Numbered from the stretch's first letter, positions 17,827 to 28,305 are shown. The stretch is 64,000 nucleotides of DNA from Metabacillus litoralis (GCF_007994985.1 NZ_VOQF01000008.1:226340-290339); one strand, 5' to 3'. Notes: generated by a model from the sequence alone, not told the origin. A program made the numbers and translations.

Positions 17827-18096
17827 GGCTGGGATATAAGTATTTAAGCTAGTGATAAACCCGAAATATTAGGAAATATTTCGGGTTTTTATTTGCTGTC
17901 TTCAATAGATTTTTTGATTTTGCATACTATTTTTAAGAACTAGTGAAATGGAGCAGAAGACATTTGACTCCTGCGGGTGCAGAGGAAAGGCTGCCCCCGG
18001 CGAATCTTATGTATGCAGCTCAATGGAACGAACTTGTTTCTTTCAATTTAACATTTATTCGTCTTTTTGTATGACATCTTTAATTATGTCCCAGCC
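17827..18096. repeat. Dispersed repeat family 1, copy A
   Basis: About 270 bp bounded by inverted ends GGCTGGGATATAAGT and AATTATGTCCCAGCC. Internal blocks GACTCCTGCGGGTGC and CAATGGAACGAACTTG are shared with copies near 20703, 38164 and 48250; relative to the 48250 copy it has lost a piece of the central part near 18000. No coding frame. It lies just after the kinase gene. Confidence 0.85.
17857..17890 (+). terminator. Terminator within repeat copy A
   Basis: AAACCCGAAATATT and AATATTTCGGGTTT pair over a 3-nt loop, then TTTT. It probably ends the kinase transcript. Confidence 0.8.
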
Positions 18097-18202
18097 TCAT
18101 TTACTAGGGCATCATCATTGACTAATACAATAAATTACACTAAAATAACGTTTGGATACTTTCAAGTTCTTAAAGTAACTACTGAGTTTCCCTCACGAGG
18201 AT

Positions 18203-19075
18203 GTGATTTTTTTGGACGCTAAAAGAAAACTTATTATTGAAACAGCAACCACTATTTTTGCTGAGAAAGGCTACCATACAACTTCCGTACAGGAAATTGC
18301 TGAAAAATGCTCTATGTCTAAAGCTTCTCTATATAAGCTTTTTACTTCAAAGGAAGATCTGTTTATCGCCGTATTTGAATACCATCAAAACATCATGTTT
18401 GAAAAAGCTTCTACCTACTCTTTTGATCCTTCGTTAACACCTAAGGAGCTTTTAATTAAGCAACTTTGTACTCAGATCGAAGACTTTATTGATCGCAAGG
18501 ATTTTATCATGATGCAAATAAAGGAAATTCCAGTAACTGAAAACAACAAGCTTAAGGATATCTTGATTAAAGTAAGGTCTCGTATTGTATTGTGGCAAAA
18601 AAATATGCTCATCGGTGCATATGGAGATGAAATTGAGCCTTATATTTGGGATATAACCATAACATTACATGGAATCTTAAAAGAATACATCTTACAGGCA
18701 AGTGAACATAAGCATGTTGATCGTCATGCAGCTCTTGAAATTGCCACTTATATCGTTGACCGTTTAGATATCATTTCAAATGACTTAATTAGCGCAAAAC
18801 CTAAACCTTTATTTACAGAGGAAATACTGAAGTCTTTCCCTTCTCATTCAGATCATATTTATAATCACCTGAATAAAATTGCTAAATATATTCAAACTTT
18901 AGAAGATCAAACACATCGTGAAAAATTAGCTAACTCTTTGGAGATGTTAAAAAAGGAACTGAATACAACACAACAAAGGGTTTTTCTTATTGAGGCTTTA
19001 TTACATTATTTTAAACAAGAAGAGCAGTTAAAAATGACTATTATTGAACTTCAGTCACTGATATTAGGAGGATAA
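18203..19075 (+). CDS. TetR-family transcriptional regulator
   Basis: Regulator of 290 residues. The N-terminal TetR helix-turn-helix covers about residues 8-55 (IIETATTIFAEKGYHTTSVQ, SKASLYKLFTSKEDLF). The C-terminal ligand domain is longer than usual (typically about 190-220 in all) and ends in a charged helical region. Start is GTG 18203 as given, or TTG 18212, which is better spaced from CGAGG. It ends 3 bp before the efflux pump gene, so the two form an operon and the regulator most likely represses it, relieved by a pump substrate. Confidence 0.9.
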   Translation: MIFLDAKRKLIIETATTIFAEKGYHTTSVQEIAEKCSMSKASLYKLFTSKEDLFIAVFEYHQNIMFEKASTYSFDPSLTPKELLIKQLCTQIEDFIDRKDFIMMQIKEIPVTENNKLKDILIKVRSRIVLWQKNMLIGAYGDEIEPYIWDITITLHGILKEYILQASEHKHVDRHAALEIATYIVDRLDIISNDLISAKPKPLFTEEILKSFPSHSDHIYNHLNKIAKYIQTLEDQTHREKLANSLEMLKKELNTTQQRVFLIEALLHYFKQEEQLKMTIIELQSLILGG

Positions 19076-19078
19076 AAC

Positions 19079-20689
19079 ATGTATCATTTAGAACATAAAC
19101 AAAAGGTCATGATTATGGTTGCTATAATGTCAGCCATGTTCTTTGCAGCTGTTAACATGACCATTGTTGGAACAGCTTTACCTAAAATTGTTTCAACAAT
19201 TGGTGGAATGGAGTATTTTGACTGGGTTTTCACCGTCTACATGCTAACATCAACAATAACAGCAATGTTAGTTGGTAAATTATCCGATATTTATGGGCGC
19301 AAAATCTTTATCTTAATCGGTATTGGGATATTTATGCTTGGTGCATTTTTAAGTGGAACTTCTAATGACATTATCCAATTAATTTTGTATCGTGGTTTAC
19401 AAGGATTTGGCGGCGGAATGATTATGTCGAGTGCCTTTACAACAGTAGGAGACTTATTCACTCCTCGTGAACGTGGAAAATGGCAAGGATTGCTAGGTGG
19501 TGTTTTCGGACTTTCAAGCTTATTCGGACCAACACTTGGCGGTTATATTGTTGATAACTTTGATTGGCATTGGATTTTTTGGGTTTTCTTACCGATTGGA
19601 TTCTTCGCTTTTGCTTTAATTCTGCGGTTATATCCGTCTCAAAAAGCAAAAGAAAAAGAACCAATAGATTTTCTCGGTTCGATTACATTAACAATTGCTA
19701 TTATCAGCCTTTTACTAGGCTTCACTTGGGCAGGAGATAAGTATGCTTGGCTCTCTTTAGAAATTATTGGCTTGTTCTCTGTAACCATCTTTTCAATTAT
19801 AGGATTTATCTTTATCGAACTTAAAGCTAAAAGTCCAGTTTTACCTCTCTTCCTATTTAAAAACAGTGTTTTCTCTGTATCAAATATAGCTGGGATGCTC
19901 TTAGGAATGGGAATGTTCGGCACAATTATGTACGTACCATTTTATGTACAAGGAGTTCAGGGGGAATCTGCTACTGTATCCGGATTAGTTGAAATGGTCA
20001 TGACAGTTTCAATGGTCACATCTAGCATCATTGTTGGAAACTTAATTACTAAAACAGGTAAATACAAAATCTTTGCTTTACTTGGCTTAGTCATTATGGC
20101 GATAGGCCTTATCCTTAATTCTACATTAGAAGTAGACTCTTCATTAACACGGTTAATTCTGCAATTGATTGTAGTGGGTATTGGTATTGGAGTGAATATG
20201 CCTGTATTTAATATCACTGTTCAAAATGCTGTGAGCCATAAATATTTAGGTGTTGCGACAGCTTCTATGCAAACATTTAGACAAATAGGTGGAACAGTAG
20301 GAGTTGCGTTACTTGGATCTGTTATGGGGAATAAAATGATGAATGAATTGGCTGATAATCAAGGAGAAAATATTCCTACACCTCCACCAGAAATGGCTGA
20401 AACAATGGAAAAGCTACAAAATCCACAAATATTAATGGATACAGAACAACTAGAGGCAATACGTGCAGATCTTCCACCTGATATGTTACAAGTATTTGAC
20501 CAATTTATCAACGTTCTTAAAGAAGCACTAAATACATCATTAACAGTAGTTTTCTTAGTTAGTGCAGGTATTATCACACTTGCTTTTATCGTAACATTAT
20601 TCTTAAAAGAAATACCTCTACGAACAACAAATGATAATGAAGAAGAACCGAATAAAGAAAAAGAGAAAGTTCAAAGTGTTAGTCATTAA
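19079..20689 (+). CDS. MFS multidrug efflux transporter, DHA2 (EmrB/QacA) family
   Basis: Proton-coupled drug exporter of 536 residues with about 14 membrane segments. Motif A follows segment 2 (GKLSDIYGRK), motif C-like GGVFGLSSLFGPTLGGYIVD is near residue 140, and the first helix has the family motif NMTIVGTALPKI. A long extracellular loop near residues 425-480 precedes the last helix, and a charged tail closes the protein. TAGGAGG precedes ATG, overlapping the end of the TetR gene. The substrate is unknown. Confidence 0.93.
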   Translation: MYHLEHKQKVMIMVAIMSAMFFAAVNMTIVGTALPKIVSTIGGMEYFDWVFTVYMLTSTITAMLVGKLSDIYGRKIFILIGIGIFMLGAFLSGTSNDIIQLILYRGLQGFGGGMIMSSAFTTVGDLFTPRERGKWQGLLGGVFGLSSLFGPTLGGYIVDNFDWHWIFWVFLPIGFFAFALILRLYPSQKAKEKEPIDFLGSITLTIAIISLLLGFTWAGDKYAWLSLEIIGLFSVTIFSIIGFIFIELKAKSPVLPLFLFKNSVFSVSNIAGMLLGMGMFGTIMYVPFYVQGVQGESATVSGLVEMVMTVSMVTSSIIVGNLITKTGKYKIFALLGLVIMAIGLILNSTLEVDSSLTRLILQLIVVGIGIGVNMPVFNITVQNAVSHKYLGVATASMQTFRQIGGTVGVALLGSVMGNKMMNELADNQGENIPTPPPEMAETMEKLQNPQILMDTEQLEAIRADLPPDMLQVFDQFINVLKEALNTSLTVVFLVSAGIITLAFIVTLFLKEIPLRTTNDNEEEPNKEKEKVQSVSH

Positions 20690-20702
20690 ACAGCGTAAAA
20701 GA

Positions 20703-20989
20703 GGCTGTGACGTAAGTTTTTAAGCTAATAATAAACCCAAATTATTAGGTGATAGTCCAATCTTTCGCCTAATAACTTGGGTCTTTTTTTGCTGTCTTCA
20801 ATAGAATTTTGAATTTCGCATGACATAACCGAAGAGTCATCCATAGAGAAAAATTATTCAACTTATACTACTGTTATTTAATTAGTTTATCTGAAAAAAC
20901 AAGTCTCCAGCTTAGGTCTCATCCTCTACTCTGTTCCCGTAGGTGCCCTAGTGTCTTTCGCTCCATTACACTAATTCTTAAAAATATAG
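20703..20989. repeat. Dispersed repeat family 1, copy B (degenerate, rearranged)
   Basis: The left part (20703-20822) matches copy A from GGCTGTGACGTAAGT through GCTGTCTTCAATAGA. The right part (about 20905-20988) matches the middle of the 48250 copy in opposite orientation and ends CACTAATTCTTAAAAATA. It fills the gap between the convergent efflux and regulator genes. Confidence 0.7.
20734..20790 (+). terminator. Terminator within repeat copy B
   Basis: AACCCAAATTATTAGG and CCTAATAACTTGGGT pair around a 20-nt loop, followed by seven T residues. It would end the TetR-efflux operon. Confidence 0.75.
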
Positions 20990-20996
20990 CTCTTTA

Positions 20997-22595
20997 TTAT
21001 TTGTCTAAAACCTGAGATCTATATTCATTCGGAGTAAGTCCGACAATCTTTTTAAACACCTTACTGAAATATTTCTCATTTTGATAACCGACCTTAAACG
21101 AGATTTCATATACTTTCAAATGTGGATTATTCAATAATTCCTTCGCTTTTTCTATTCTTATCGCTGTTAAATAATTCGTTACTGTTTCATGATACTCTTG
21201 TTTAAAGCGCCTTGATATATACTCTCTGCTTAAATAAAATTTATCAGCAATCTCCTGTAGTGTAATATCCTTATCATAATTTTTCCGAAGGTAGCTTTCG
21301 ATTTCTTGAATACTGCTTTTTTCTTTTTGATATTTTGCTGTATAAAGAATTTCAATAAGCTCATGAAATTCCTTACGTTTTTCACTCATAAATTTGCTAT
21401 AAGAAAATGATCCGTCATTCTCCCAATAATTCGAACCTTTATAAAAGGATGTTTGTTTACTCACATTATATTCTTTTAGCCAATTCTTCCTTAATATTTT
21501 AAAATGATCTTCCCACAGCATGATTTGTTCATAAGAAATACAATAATCAGATTTTAGCATGTTAAATATTCCATCAAGTACTTTATCTAAATTTTCTATA
21601 CGTCCACTTTGTAATGTCCACATAATATCTTCCATGTAATCTAATAAATGAAAAAGAGGGCCTGCTGTTGTTTCTTGATACTTAATTAACTCTTTTTTAT
21701 CTGTTGATAGAAGATCAAACGTTAACATTGTTTGTAGTGCTGTGTGATAAGTCATATCAAGCTGTTGAGATGTCTTCCCTATTGCAATAATAATATCGGA
21801 TTTAGAAATCTGTTGAAGAGCACTCTTTATTTTTTTATTCATTGTCTCTATTTCATCTTGTTTCCATAACAGAACAACCACTTCGTCATCTTTATTAATA
21901 TTCCTGAAGCAAACTCCTGATTTATTTAATTGTGTAATTTCATTACAGATATTTAACACTGTAAAAAAAGCTAGATCGCGATCTCCCTCATAAACACTAG
22001 ATAGCAAACATCTTACAGAAAATAATGAAATCGTATATTGTTGTGTTAATGTTAAATCCACCTTAAATTCCTGATGAATCTTCACCTTAGTATCATTTGA
22101 AATGAAAGATTTATCTAATAATCCTGTAAAAAGATGATCCCAATATACCGATCTTGCTTCATTCATTGCTTTATTATTTTGCTCAGAGGATTTTCTTTTT
22201 GTTTCTTGTTTATGCCATTCTGTTACGGCACGTTCTAATGTTTCATTTAATATCTCCGGTTCGATTGGCTTTAAAATATAATCAAAGCTTCCATAAGCAA
22301 TAGCATTTCTCATATAATTGAAATCATCATATCCACTCACCACAATTGTTTTACTAGTAAAACCTGAAGTATGAATCCACTTTAAAAGATCAATTCCATC
22401 AATCTTAGGCATGTTCATGTCTGTAAAGATAATTTCTGGATGATGCTTCAAGATCATTGATTTTGCCTCTTCACCATCTTTTGCCTCATATATATCTGTT
22501 ATTCCATATTGATCCCAATTTGCTAATAGCATGATTCCTTCTCTTACATGCTTTTCATCATCAATTATGATCGCTTTCAGCTTCTTCACCCCCAA
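20997..22595 (-). CDS. AraC-type response regulator, YesN type (second module)
   Basis: Response regulator of 532 residues. The receiver domain (about 6-125) shows IIDDEKH, the phospho-Asp in IIFTDMNMPK and the Lys in YILKPIE. The C-terminus is an AraC helix-turn-helix pair (about 430-530; LQEIADKFYLSREYISRRFK; YQNEKYFSKVFKKIVGLTPN). Its start overlaps the 3' end of the kinase gene by 35 bp. TTG 22595 opens the frame, but the GTG two codons later is also possible. It is likely to control the ABC importer at 24515-27671. Confidence 0.92.
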   Translation of the reverse strand: MGVKKLKAIIIDDEKHVREGIMLLANWDQYGITDIYEAKDGEEAKSMILKHHPEIIFTDMNMPKIDGIDLLKWIHTSGFTSKTIVVSGYDDFNYMRNAIAYGSFDYILKPIEPEILNETLERAVTEWHKQETKRKSSEQNNKAMNEARSVYWDHLFTGLLDKSFISNDTKVKIHQEFKVDLTLTQQYTISLFSVRCLLSSVYEGDRDLAFFTVLNICNEITQLNKSGVCFRNINKDDEVVVLLWKQDEIETMNKKIKSALQQISKSDIIIAIGKTSQQLDMTYHTALQTMLTFDLLSTDKKELIKYQETTAGPLFHLLDYMEDIMWTLQSGRIENLDKVLDGIFNMLKSDYCISYEQIMLWEDHFKILRKNWLKEYNVSKQTSFYKGSNYWENDGSFSYSKFMSEKRKEFHELIEILYTAKYQKEKSSIQEIESYLRKNYDKDITLQEIADKFYLSREYISRRFKQEYHETVTNYLTAIRIEKAKELLNNPHLKVYEISFKVGYQNEKYFSKVFKKIVGLTPNEYRSQVLDK

Positions 22596-24345
22596 TTAAA
22601 GGCAGACTTATAGTGACGCATATTCCTCGGTCTGGATTATTATCTAGAATAAAATTTGCACTCTCCCCATAATAGAGCTTTAAACGTAAAAAGATATTTT
22701 TTAATCCGATATTTAAATCACCAGGTGCACTACTATTGTCCATTTGAAAGGTCTCATAGATTTCATTTAGTCTATCTTGACTAATCCCTTTTCCGTTATC
22801 CTTTATTGTTATAAGTAAATGCTCTTTTTGCTTTTTTCCGACAATTGTCAAATTGCCCAATGACTCATCATTACTTTCGAAACCATGTTTAAAATAGTTC
22901 TCAATAACTGGCTGTAATATCATTTTTGGAACAGGGATATACAATATTGCTTCATCAAACTTCAATGTATAATCAAATTGATCTCCAAATCTTTCTTTTT
23001 GTAATAATAGAAAGGCTTTCGTATAATCAAGCTCTTTCATTAAAGGAACCATATCTTCATTCATATTCATACTGTATCTCATAATTTTAGAAAGATGTGT
23101 GACAAGAGTATACACCTGTGGAACATTATTTTTCAGGGCTAAAGTTCCGATAGATTGTAATGCATTGTATAAAAAATGTGGATTAACCTGAGATTGCAGG
23201 ACCTTTAGTTGATTTGTTTTATTCTCAATCTCAAGCTTATATTCCCTATTAATCAGTCTATTTATTTTGCCTACCATTTCTTTAAATCGATCACCTAATA
23301 CACCTATTTCATCATTACCTAAAGAGTCGAAATCAACATTCATATTTCCCTTTTCAACTTGCTTAATATTCTGTAATAAAATTCGAATTGGAGAAGTAAT
23401 CTTAAATGATACAAATAGTGTTGCTAAAACAACTAAAATTAAACCGATAACTCCAAAGACTATATTAATTTTCGCTACTCCTAATGCACTTTCAAATACA
23501 GTGATATAAGGAATTCTCTTAGCTAAGATCCAACCGCCGGAAGAATCTGCAACCTTCTCATAAATCATTAAGCCTTTAAAGGAATCCGAATTTATCTCAA
23601 TTGTCCCACTTTGATTTTCTGTCCTAATTAGAGAAGAAACCCAATCTTCGTCAGCTGATATTTCATTAGATTGAAAAATGAATTCCCCATCTGGTGAAAA
23701 AATGAAAAATTCTGCTCGGTCTTTATCAAAAAGCTTTCGGCTAATGTCTAATATTTTATCATCCCCGATATCCAATGACATAAATCCTAAAATTCTATCA
23801 GATGGGACATCTATGATTGTTCTGTGTATTGTAAAAACATCTCTGTTAGCACCTTGACTATTCATTGGCTCTACATAAATATTATATGGACTATTCTTGG
23901 CTTTTTGATAATATTCTCTGTTTAAATTGTCAGGAATCGTAGAATACAGGGCAATCGTATGTTTTGAAACAGATATATTTCTATTTCCATCAACTAAAGC
24001 AATATTAACCTTTTTAATATTTTCTTCTGAATATAAAATGGTTTGAATAACATCATTAACTGTTCCTTTTGTCATATAATCTTCATTTAAATAGGAATAT
24101 CTTAGATAATTCATAAAAGCAATATTATTGTAAAATGGCATTGTTAAATTTTTTAATTCATCTATATATTCTTCTAAGTTCACTTTACCCTGGTATAAGA
24201 GATTTACATTTTCTTGTACATATTGGTCCTTAAGAGATTCTTTTGTATATAAATAGGTAACAACAATGGAAGTTCCAAATGGGACAATTGTTATTAGTAG
24301 CAATAAAATAATTAGTTTATTTCTTATACTCATTTTCACACGCAT
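22561..24345 (-). CDS. Sensor histidine kinase, YesM type (second module)
   Basis: Membrane kinase of 594 residues. Membrane helices near 10-30 and 290-312 flank an extracellular sensor domain of about 260 residues. A HAMP linker follows, then QVNPHFLYNALQSIG carrying the phospho-His near residue 397. The ATPase domain has VIENYFKHGF and DNGKGISQDR. GGGAGG lies 9 bp before ATG. It overlaps the regulator gene, and a terminator at 24464 separates it from the importer operon, so it probably has its own promoter in 24346-24463. Confidence 0.93.
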   Translation of the reverse strand: MRVKMSIRNKLIILLLLITIVPFGTSIVVTYLYTKESLKDQYVQENVNLLYQGKVNLEEYIDELKNLTMPFYNNIAFMNYLRYSYLNEDYMTKGTVNDVIQTILYSEENIKKVNIALVDGNRNISVSKHTIALYSTIPDNLNREYYQKAKNSPYNIYVEPMNSQGANRDVFTIHRTIIDVPSDRILGFMSLDIGDDKILDISRKLFDKDRAEFFIFSPDGEFIFQSNEISADEDWVSSLIRTENQSGTIEINSDSFKGLMIYEKVADSSGGWILAKRIPYITVFESALGVAKINIVFGVIGLILVVLATLFVSFKITSPIRILLQNIKQVEKGNMNVDFDSLGNDEIGVLGDRFKEMVGKINRLINREYKLEIENKTNQLKVLQSQVNPHFLYNALQSIGTLALKNNVPQVYTLVTHLSKIMRYSMNMNEDMVPLMKELDYTKAFLLLQKERFGDQFDYTLKFDEAILYIPVPKMILQPVIENYFKHGFESNDESLGNLTIVGKKQKEHLLITIKDNGKGISQDRLNEIYETFQMDNSSAPGDLNIGLKNIFLRLKLYYGESANFILDNNPDRGICVTISLPLIGGEEAESDHN

Positions 24346-24463
24346 ATTTGGAACCTCCCTTTCTAGCTTATTTTATAGTATAAATGAAATTCTCATGAAA
24401 CGGGAGTTCAATCCCTATTTACTTTGCTTGATATAGCTTACAAGTGCGGAATAAATAGTTAAT

Positions 24464-24496
24464 AAAAAGACCAAATCTCTATGGATTTGGTCTTCT
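24464..24496 (-). terminator. Terminator of the second ABC importer operon
   Basis: AAGACCAAATC and GATTTGGTCTT pair over a 6-nt loop, with a T-run on the minus strand, 20 bp after the binding-protein stop. Confidence 0.85.
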
Positions 24497-24514
24497 ACAT
24501 TGAATTGTTATTTC

Positions 24515-25804
24515 TTATTTCATATTATCCCATGTTGCTTGGAATTGCTCTAACATTGTATCATAATCGATTTTACCTGTAGAGTAAGCTTGGATAGAAC
24601 CAGCAAATTCTTTGTTAGCTCCATCTGGCCATCTGAACCAAGTCCAAGGAATTGTTTTTTCAGCTTTAGAGTACTCAAGAATTGATTGACCTAAGTCACC
24701 AAGTCCTGCTGCTTCGATGTTATCAAACGCTGGAATGAAAGCAAATTCCTCAGTAATATAACGTTTACCTGTTTCAGAAGAAACCATCCAGTTTAAGAAT
24801 GTTTTTGCTTCTTCTAAGTGCTTAGAATCTTTATTTAATACCCAGTTATTAGGAACACCAACTGGTAAAGCATCTGAAGCCTCTGTGTCGTTAAGTGGAA
24901 TTGGTAAGAATCCCATGTTCATGTCTGGATTGATTTCATAAATCATGTTTTCAGTCCAGTTACCTTGTTGTAGCATTGCTGTTTGACCTGAAGCAAATAA
25001 TGTTACTTGAGTGTTATAATCAGTTGTTAAAGGATTTTCATTTGCATATTTGATTTCTGTATCAAGAACTTCTTTAAATTCTTTGAACTTCTCATTACCT
25101 ACGATTGAAGTAGATCCATCATATAATCCTGCGATAAATGCTTCTGGATCATCTTGTTGTGCGAATGGTACGTTTAGTAAATGTTGTCCAATTACCCACC
25201 ACTCAGCATATCCTGCAGCGAAAGGTGTAATTTCATTGTCTTGAAGCTTTTGTGCAGCTTCTTTTAGTTCACTAACTGTTTTAGGAGCTTCTGTAATTCC
25301 TGCTTTTTCAAACAAATCTTTATTATAAATGAATCCATAACCTTCAAGGTTTACTGGCATACCATATAGCTTACCATCTTCATCTGTTGTTGGAACTTTA
25401 CCAATAGGAAGAACATGCTCAGCCCAAGGCTCATTAGAAAGATCTGCTAAATGCTCTTTCCAAAGCTCTAATTCCTTGAATCCACCATTGTTAAAAATAT
25501 CTGGCTCTTCGCCTGAAGCAAACTTAGCTTTTAAACCAGCACCATAATCGGCACCGCCACCTACTGTTTCGATATTGACTTTAATATTAGGATATTCTTT
25601 GTTGAATTCTTCAACCATTGCTTTAAGCTGATCAGCAATTTCTACTTTAAATTGATACATATTTAATGTTACAACTTCTTCAGATCCTTCAGTGTTAGCA
25701 TCTGATTCTCCACCTTCATTACCTTCAGTATTATTGTTAGCACAGCCAGCAATAATCCCAAGAACTAATAGCATTGACATGAATAAAAGTAAGCCTTTTT
25801 TCAT
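24515..25804 (-). CDS. Extracellular sugar-binding lipoprotein (second importer)
   Basis: Family 1 solute-binding lipoprotein of 429 residues. The signal peptide ends IIAGC with Cys21 lipidated, followed by an Asn/Glu/Gly/Ser linker. The mature part begins TLNMYQFKVEIADQLKAMVE and has the FASGEEPDIFNNGG and LYGMPVNLEGYGFIYNKDLF segments typical of oligosaccharide binders. Here the gene order is permease, permease, binding protein, the reverse of the other two importers. AAGGGGGTAA precedes ATG. The ligand is not known. Confidence 0.93.
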   Translation of the reverse strand: MKKGLLLFMSMLLVLGIIAGCANNNTEGNEGGESDANTEGSEEVVTLNMYQFKVEIADQLKAMVEEFNKEYPNIKVNIETVGGGADYGAGLKAKFASGEEPDIFNNGGFKELELWKEHLADLSNEPWAEHVLPIGKVPTTDEDGKLYGMPVNLEGYGFIYNKDLFEKAGITEAPKTVSELKEAAQKLQDNEITPFAAGYAEWWVIGQHLLNVPFAQQDDPEAFIAGLYDGSTSIVGNEKFKEFKEVLDTEIKYANENPLTTDYNTQVTLFASGQTAMLQQGNWTENMIYEINPDMNMGFLPIPLNDTEASDALPVGVPNNWVLNKDSKHLEEAKTFLNWMVSSETGKRYITEEFAFIPAFDNIEAAGLGDLGQSILEYSKAEKTIPWTWFRWPDGANKEFAGSIQAYSTGKIDYDTMLEQFQATWDNMK

Positions 25805-25908
25805 TACTAATTTACCCCCTTAGTATCTTTGTTTTTTATTATATAAATGATTTGTAGCAAGATTTTTTCAAGTTACAAATCATTATATAGCGAAGTTAAT
25901 GAGCTACG

Positions 25909-26736
25909 TTATTTAATAGATCCTGCTGCAATTCCTTTAATAATATGCTTTTGCAGGAATAAGAAAAATACAATTACAGGTGCAATACCAAGCACTAGTG
26001 CTGCTAGACCCATATCCCATTGCTTTGTATATTGAGCAAAGAATGAACTTGTAGCTAAAGGTATTGTTCTTAACGCTGAATCTTGTAACACTAGAAGTGG
26101 TAGTAAATAATCATTCCAAATCCAAAGTGTATTTAAAATAATAACGGTTACAGTAATCGGTTTCAAAAGTGGAAATACTATTCTCCAAAAAACTCCAAAC
26201 TGACTACAACCATCGACTCTAGCTGACTCTTCAATTTCTGCAGGAATTGTTTTAACAAATCCGTGGAAGAGGAAGAGTGATAGTGATACACCAAAACCAA
26301 AGTACATAATTACAATACCTGGAATACTATTCATAATTCCAAGTGTTCCCCCTAATTTCATAAGTGGGATCATCACTGTTTGGAATGGGATAACCATTGC
26401 TGACACAAAGAAGATAAACAGGAACTTACTAAGCTTTCCAGGAGTTCGAACCATTTTCCATGCAGCCATTGAGCTTATGACAACAATACCTGCAATACTG
26501 AATACAGTTATGATCAATGAGTTAAGAAAAGCATCCTGGAAATTTAAAATTTCCCAAACCTTACTATAGTTACTAAATAAAATTTCCTTTGGTAATGCAG
26601 CTGCATCAATTAAGATTTCTGCAAATCCTTTAACTGAATTAACCAGTACAAAGTAAAAGGGAATGAGGAATATGATTCCTAGAAGTATCCCAAAGATCTC
26701 AAGCACAAATGTTCGTGCTGTATATCCTTTTTTCAT
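25909..26736 (-). CDS. Sugar ABC transporter permease, MalG type (second importer)
   Basis: Six-segment permease of 275 residues. The EAA loop is IEESARVDGCSQFGVFWRIV near residue 165, and the end GIAAGSIK is typical of this class. Its ATG shares one base with the stop codon of the upstream permease (TAATG), so translation is coupled. AAGGGAGGTC lies upstream inside the preceding gene. The 104-bp gap to the binding-protein gene holds no clear promoter. Confidence 0.93.
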   Translation of the reverse strand: MKKGYTARTFVLEIFGILLGIIFLIPFYFVLVNSVKGFAEILIDAAALPKEILFSNYSKVWEILNFQDAFLNSLIITVFSIAGIVVISSMAAWKMVRTPGKLSKFLFIFFVSAMVIPFQTVMIPLMKLGGTLGIMNSIPGIVIMYFGFGVSLSLFLFHGFVKTIPAEIEESARVDGCSQFGVFWRIVFPLLKPITVTVIILNTLWIWNDYLLPLLVLQDSALRTIPLATSSFFAQYTKQWDMGLAALVLGIAPVIVFFLFLQKHIIKGIAAGSIK

Positions 26737-27671
26737 TATGCTTCGACCTCCCTTTTCTTCGTAAACATAACTTGGAATGTTGTAAATACTGCTACAATCA
26801 AGAAGAATAGGATTGATTTTGCTGTTCCTAAACCATATCTATTATTCTGGAATGCCTCTTGATAAATGTTAATTGCAACAGATTCTGTTGAATTAAATGG
26901 CCCTCCACCTGTTAGTGAGATATTAAGATCAAAAATCTTAAATGCCATAGAAATTGTTAAGAAGAAGCAAATTGTAAATGCTGGTAAAATTAATGGAACA
27001 ATAATCTTTGTTAACATATCTAAGCTTGAAGCTCCATCCATTCTAGCTGCTTCTAATAATGAAGTATCAAGTCCTTGAAGTGCAGCTACATAGATTACCA
27101 TCATGTAACCACTAATTTGCCATGCAAACACAATAACAATTCCCCAAAATGCAGTTGTTTCATCACCTAACCAAGGTTGTTTGAAAAAGCCGATTCCAGT
27201 CATATTACCTAATGAAGCAAAGCCTTTAACGAAAATGAACTGCCAAATGAATCCTAGTAATAAACCACCAATTACATTTGGTATGAAGAATACTGTACGC
27301 AAGATATTTTTCGTTTTTAATGCTGCATTTAGTAATAACGCTAATCCGAAACCTATGATATTACTAATTAAAACTGCAGCAAGCATAAATTTTGTTGTAA
27401 ACATAAAAGAGTTGAAGAATTTCTTATCATCCGTAAAGATCTTAATATAATTATCTAAGCCTACCCATTCCACAACAGAACTTACTCCGTTCCATGATGT
27501 AAAGGAATAATAAACTCCCATAATGAATGGGATAATTTGAATTAAGATAAAGAATAAAAGTGCTGGACCAACGAAAGCCGCATACGATAAAAATTTATTT
27601 CGTTTTGCCCTTTTCTTAGCCTTTGAGTGCACATTTAAAGTATTTTCTTGTGAATCTGAATTTTTGCTCAC
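26736..27671 (-). CDS. Sugar ABC transporter permease, MalF type (second importer)
   Basis: Permease of 311 residues with a charged N-terminal tail (residues 1-28, KAKKRAKRNK), then about six membrane segments. The EAA loop is LEAARMDGASSLDMLTKIIV near residue 205, and GGPFNSTE follows near 255. Start is GTG 27671, with GGCGGTGA upstream. As first gene of the operon it follows a cre site at 27698, so carbon repression is likely. Confidence 0.93.
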   Translation of the reverse strand: MSKNSDSQENTLNVHSKAKKRAKRNKFLSYAAFVGPALLFFILIQIIPFIMGVYYSFTSWNGVSSVVEWVGLDNYIKIFTDDKKFFNSFMFTTKFMLAAVLISNIIGFGLALLLNAALKTKNILRTVFFIPNVIGGLLLGFIWQFIFVKGFASLGNMTGIGFFKQPWLGDETTAFWGIVIVFAWQISGYMMVIYVAALQGLDTSLLEAARMDGASSLDMLTKIIVPLILPAFTICFFLTISMAFKIFDLNISLTGGGPFNSTESVAINIYQEAFQNNRYGLGTAKSILFFLIVAVFTTFQVMFTKKREVEA

Positions 27672-27697
27672 TGTCCTTCACCGCCTTACTAACAATA

Positions 27698-27713
27698 TTG
27701 TAAACGCTTTCTA
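27698..27713 (-). promoter_or_regulatory. cre site (CcpA) of the second importer
   Basis: TTGTAAACGCTTTCTA has one mismatch to WTGNNARCGNWWWCAW and lies 27 bp before the first permease start. Confidence 0.65.
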
Positions 27714-27767
27714 ATACCTATTATAGAGCTTCCCCTAAACTATTACGATCAACAAAATTGACTAATA

Positions 27768-27838
27768 AGGTGCACTTTTGTGACCTTTAAATTTAAAAAG
27801 GGGTCAATAATTGTGACCATAAAAAAACAAAAGTGCCT
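27768..27838. repeat. Nested inverted repeat in a gene-poor stretch
   Basis: Outer arms AGGTGCACTTTTGT and ACAAAAGTGCCT enclose an inner dyad GGTCAATAATTGTGACC. The rest of 27714-28342 shows no supported gene. A terminator-like hairpin near 28306 is listed separately. Confidence 0.55.
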
Positions 27839-28305
27839 TGATCACATAGGCTAGACTTGGTTCGCACAGCAGTAAAACAGTACTTTGCCCTAGGATCATG
27901 AATGGTTAATAATTTACATGGTAAGGATAAAACTCTTTCTTTGAAAATCATGTTGTTGATAGTAAACTCCAAAGATTATGTACTTTCTTCCTTAAAATGC
28001 TGAATCATCATCAAGCTTATCACGACATATTAGGGGCCCCGAGGAAAAATAACCTCTTTTTTTCCTAAGTCATAAATCGCTAATTAGGAACTGAAAGAAA
28101 ATGATCACCTTCTAATTTCACTTCTATTTTGCTGGCTAAGTAATGCATTTCACTTTTCTTGTTTGAATTATCAACCATAGGACATTAGCTAGGGAAATAC
28201 TTAGTCAAAAGTATATTTTCCATTTCATTTTGGTTCTATGCACAAAAATAAAATTCTCCTTTTATCTTCCATCAAGCTTCATTTTTTATGATGAGTGTAA
28301 ACATA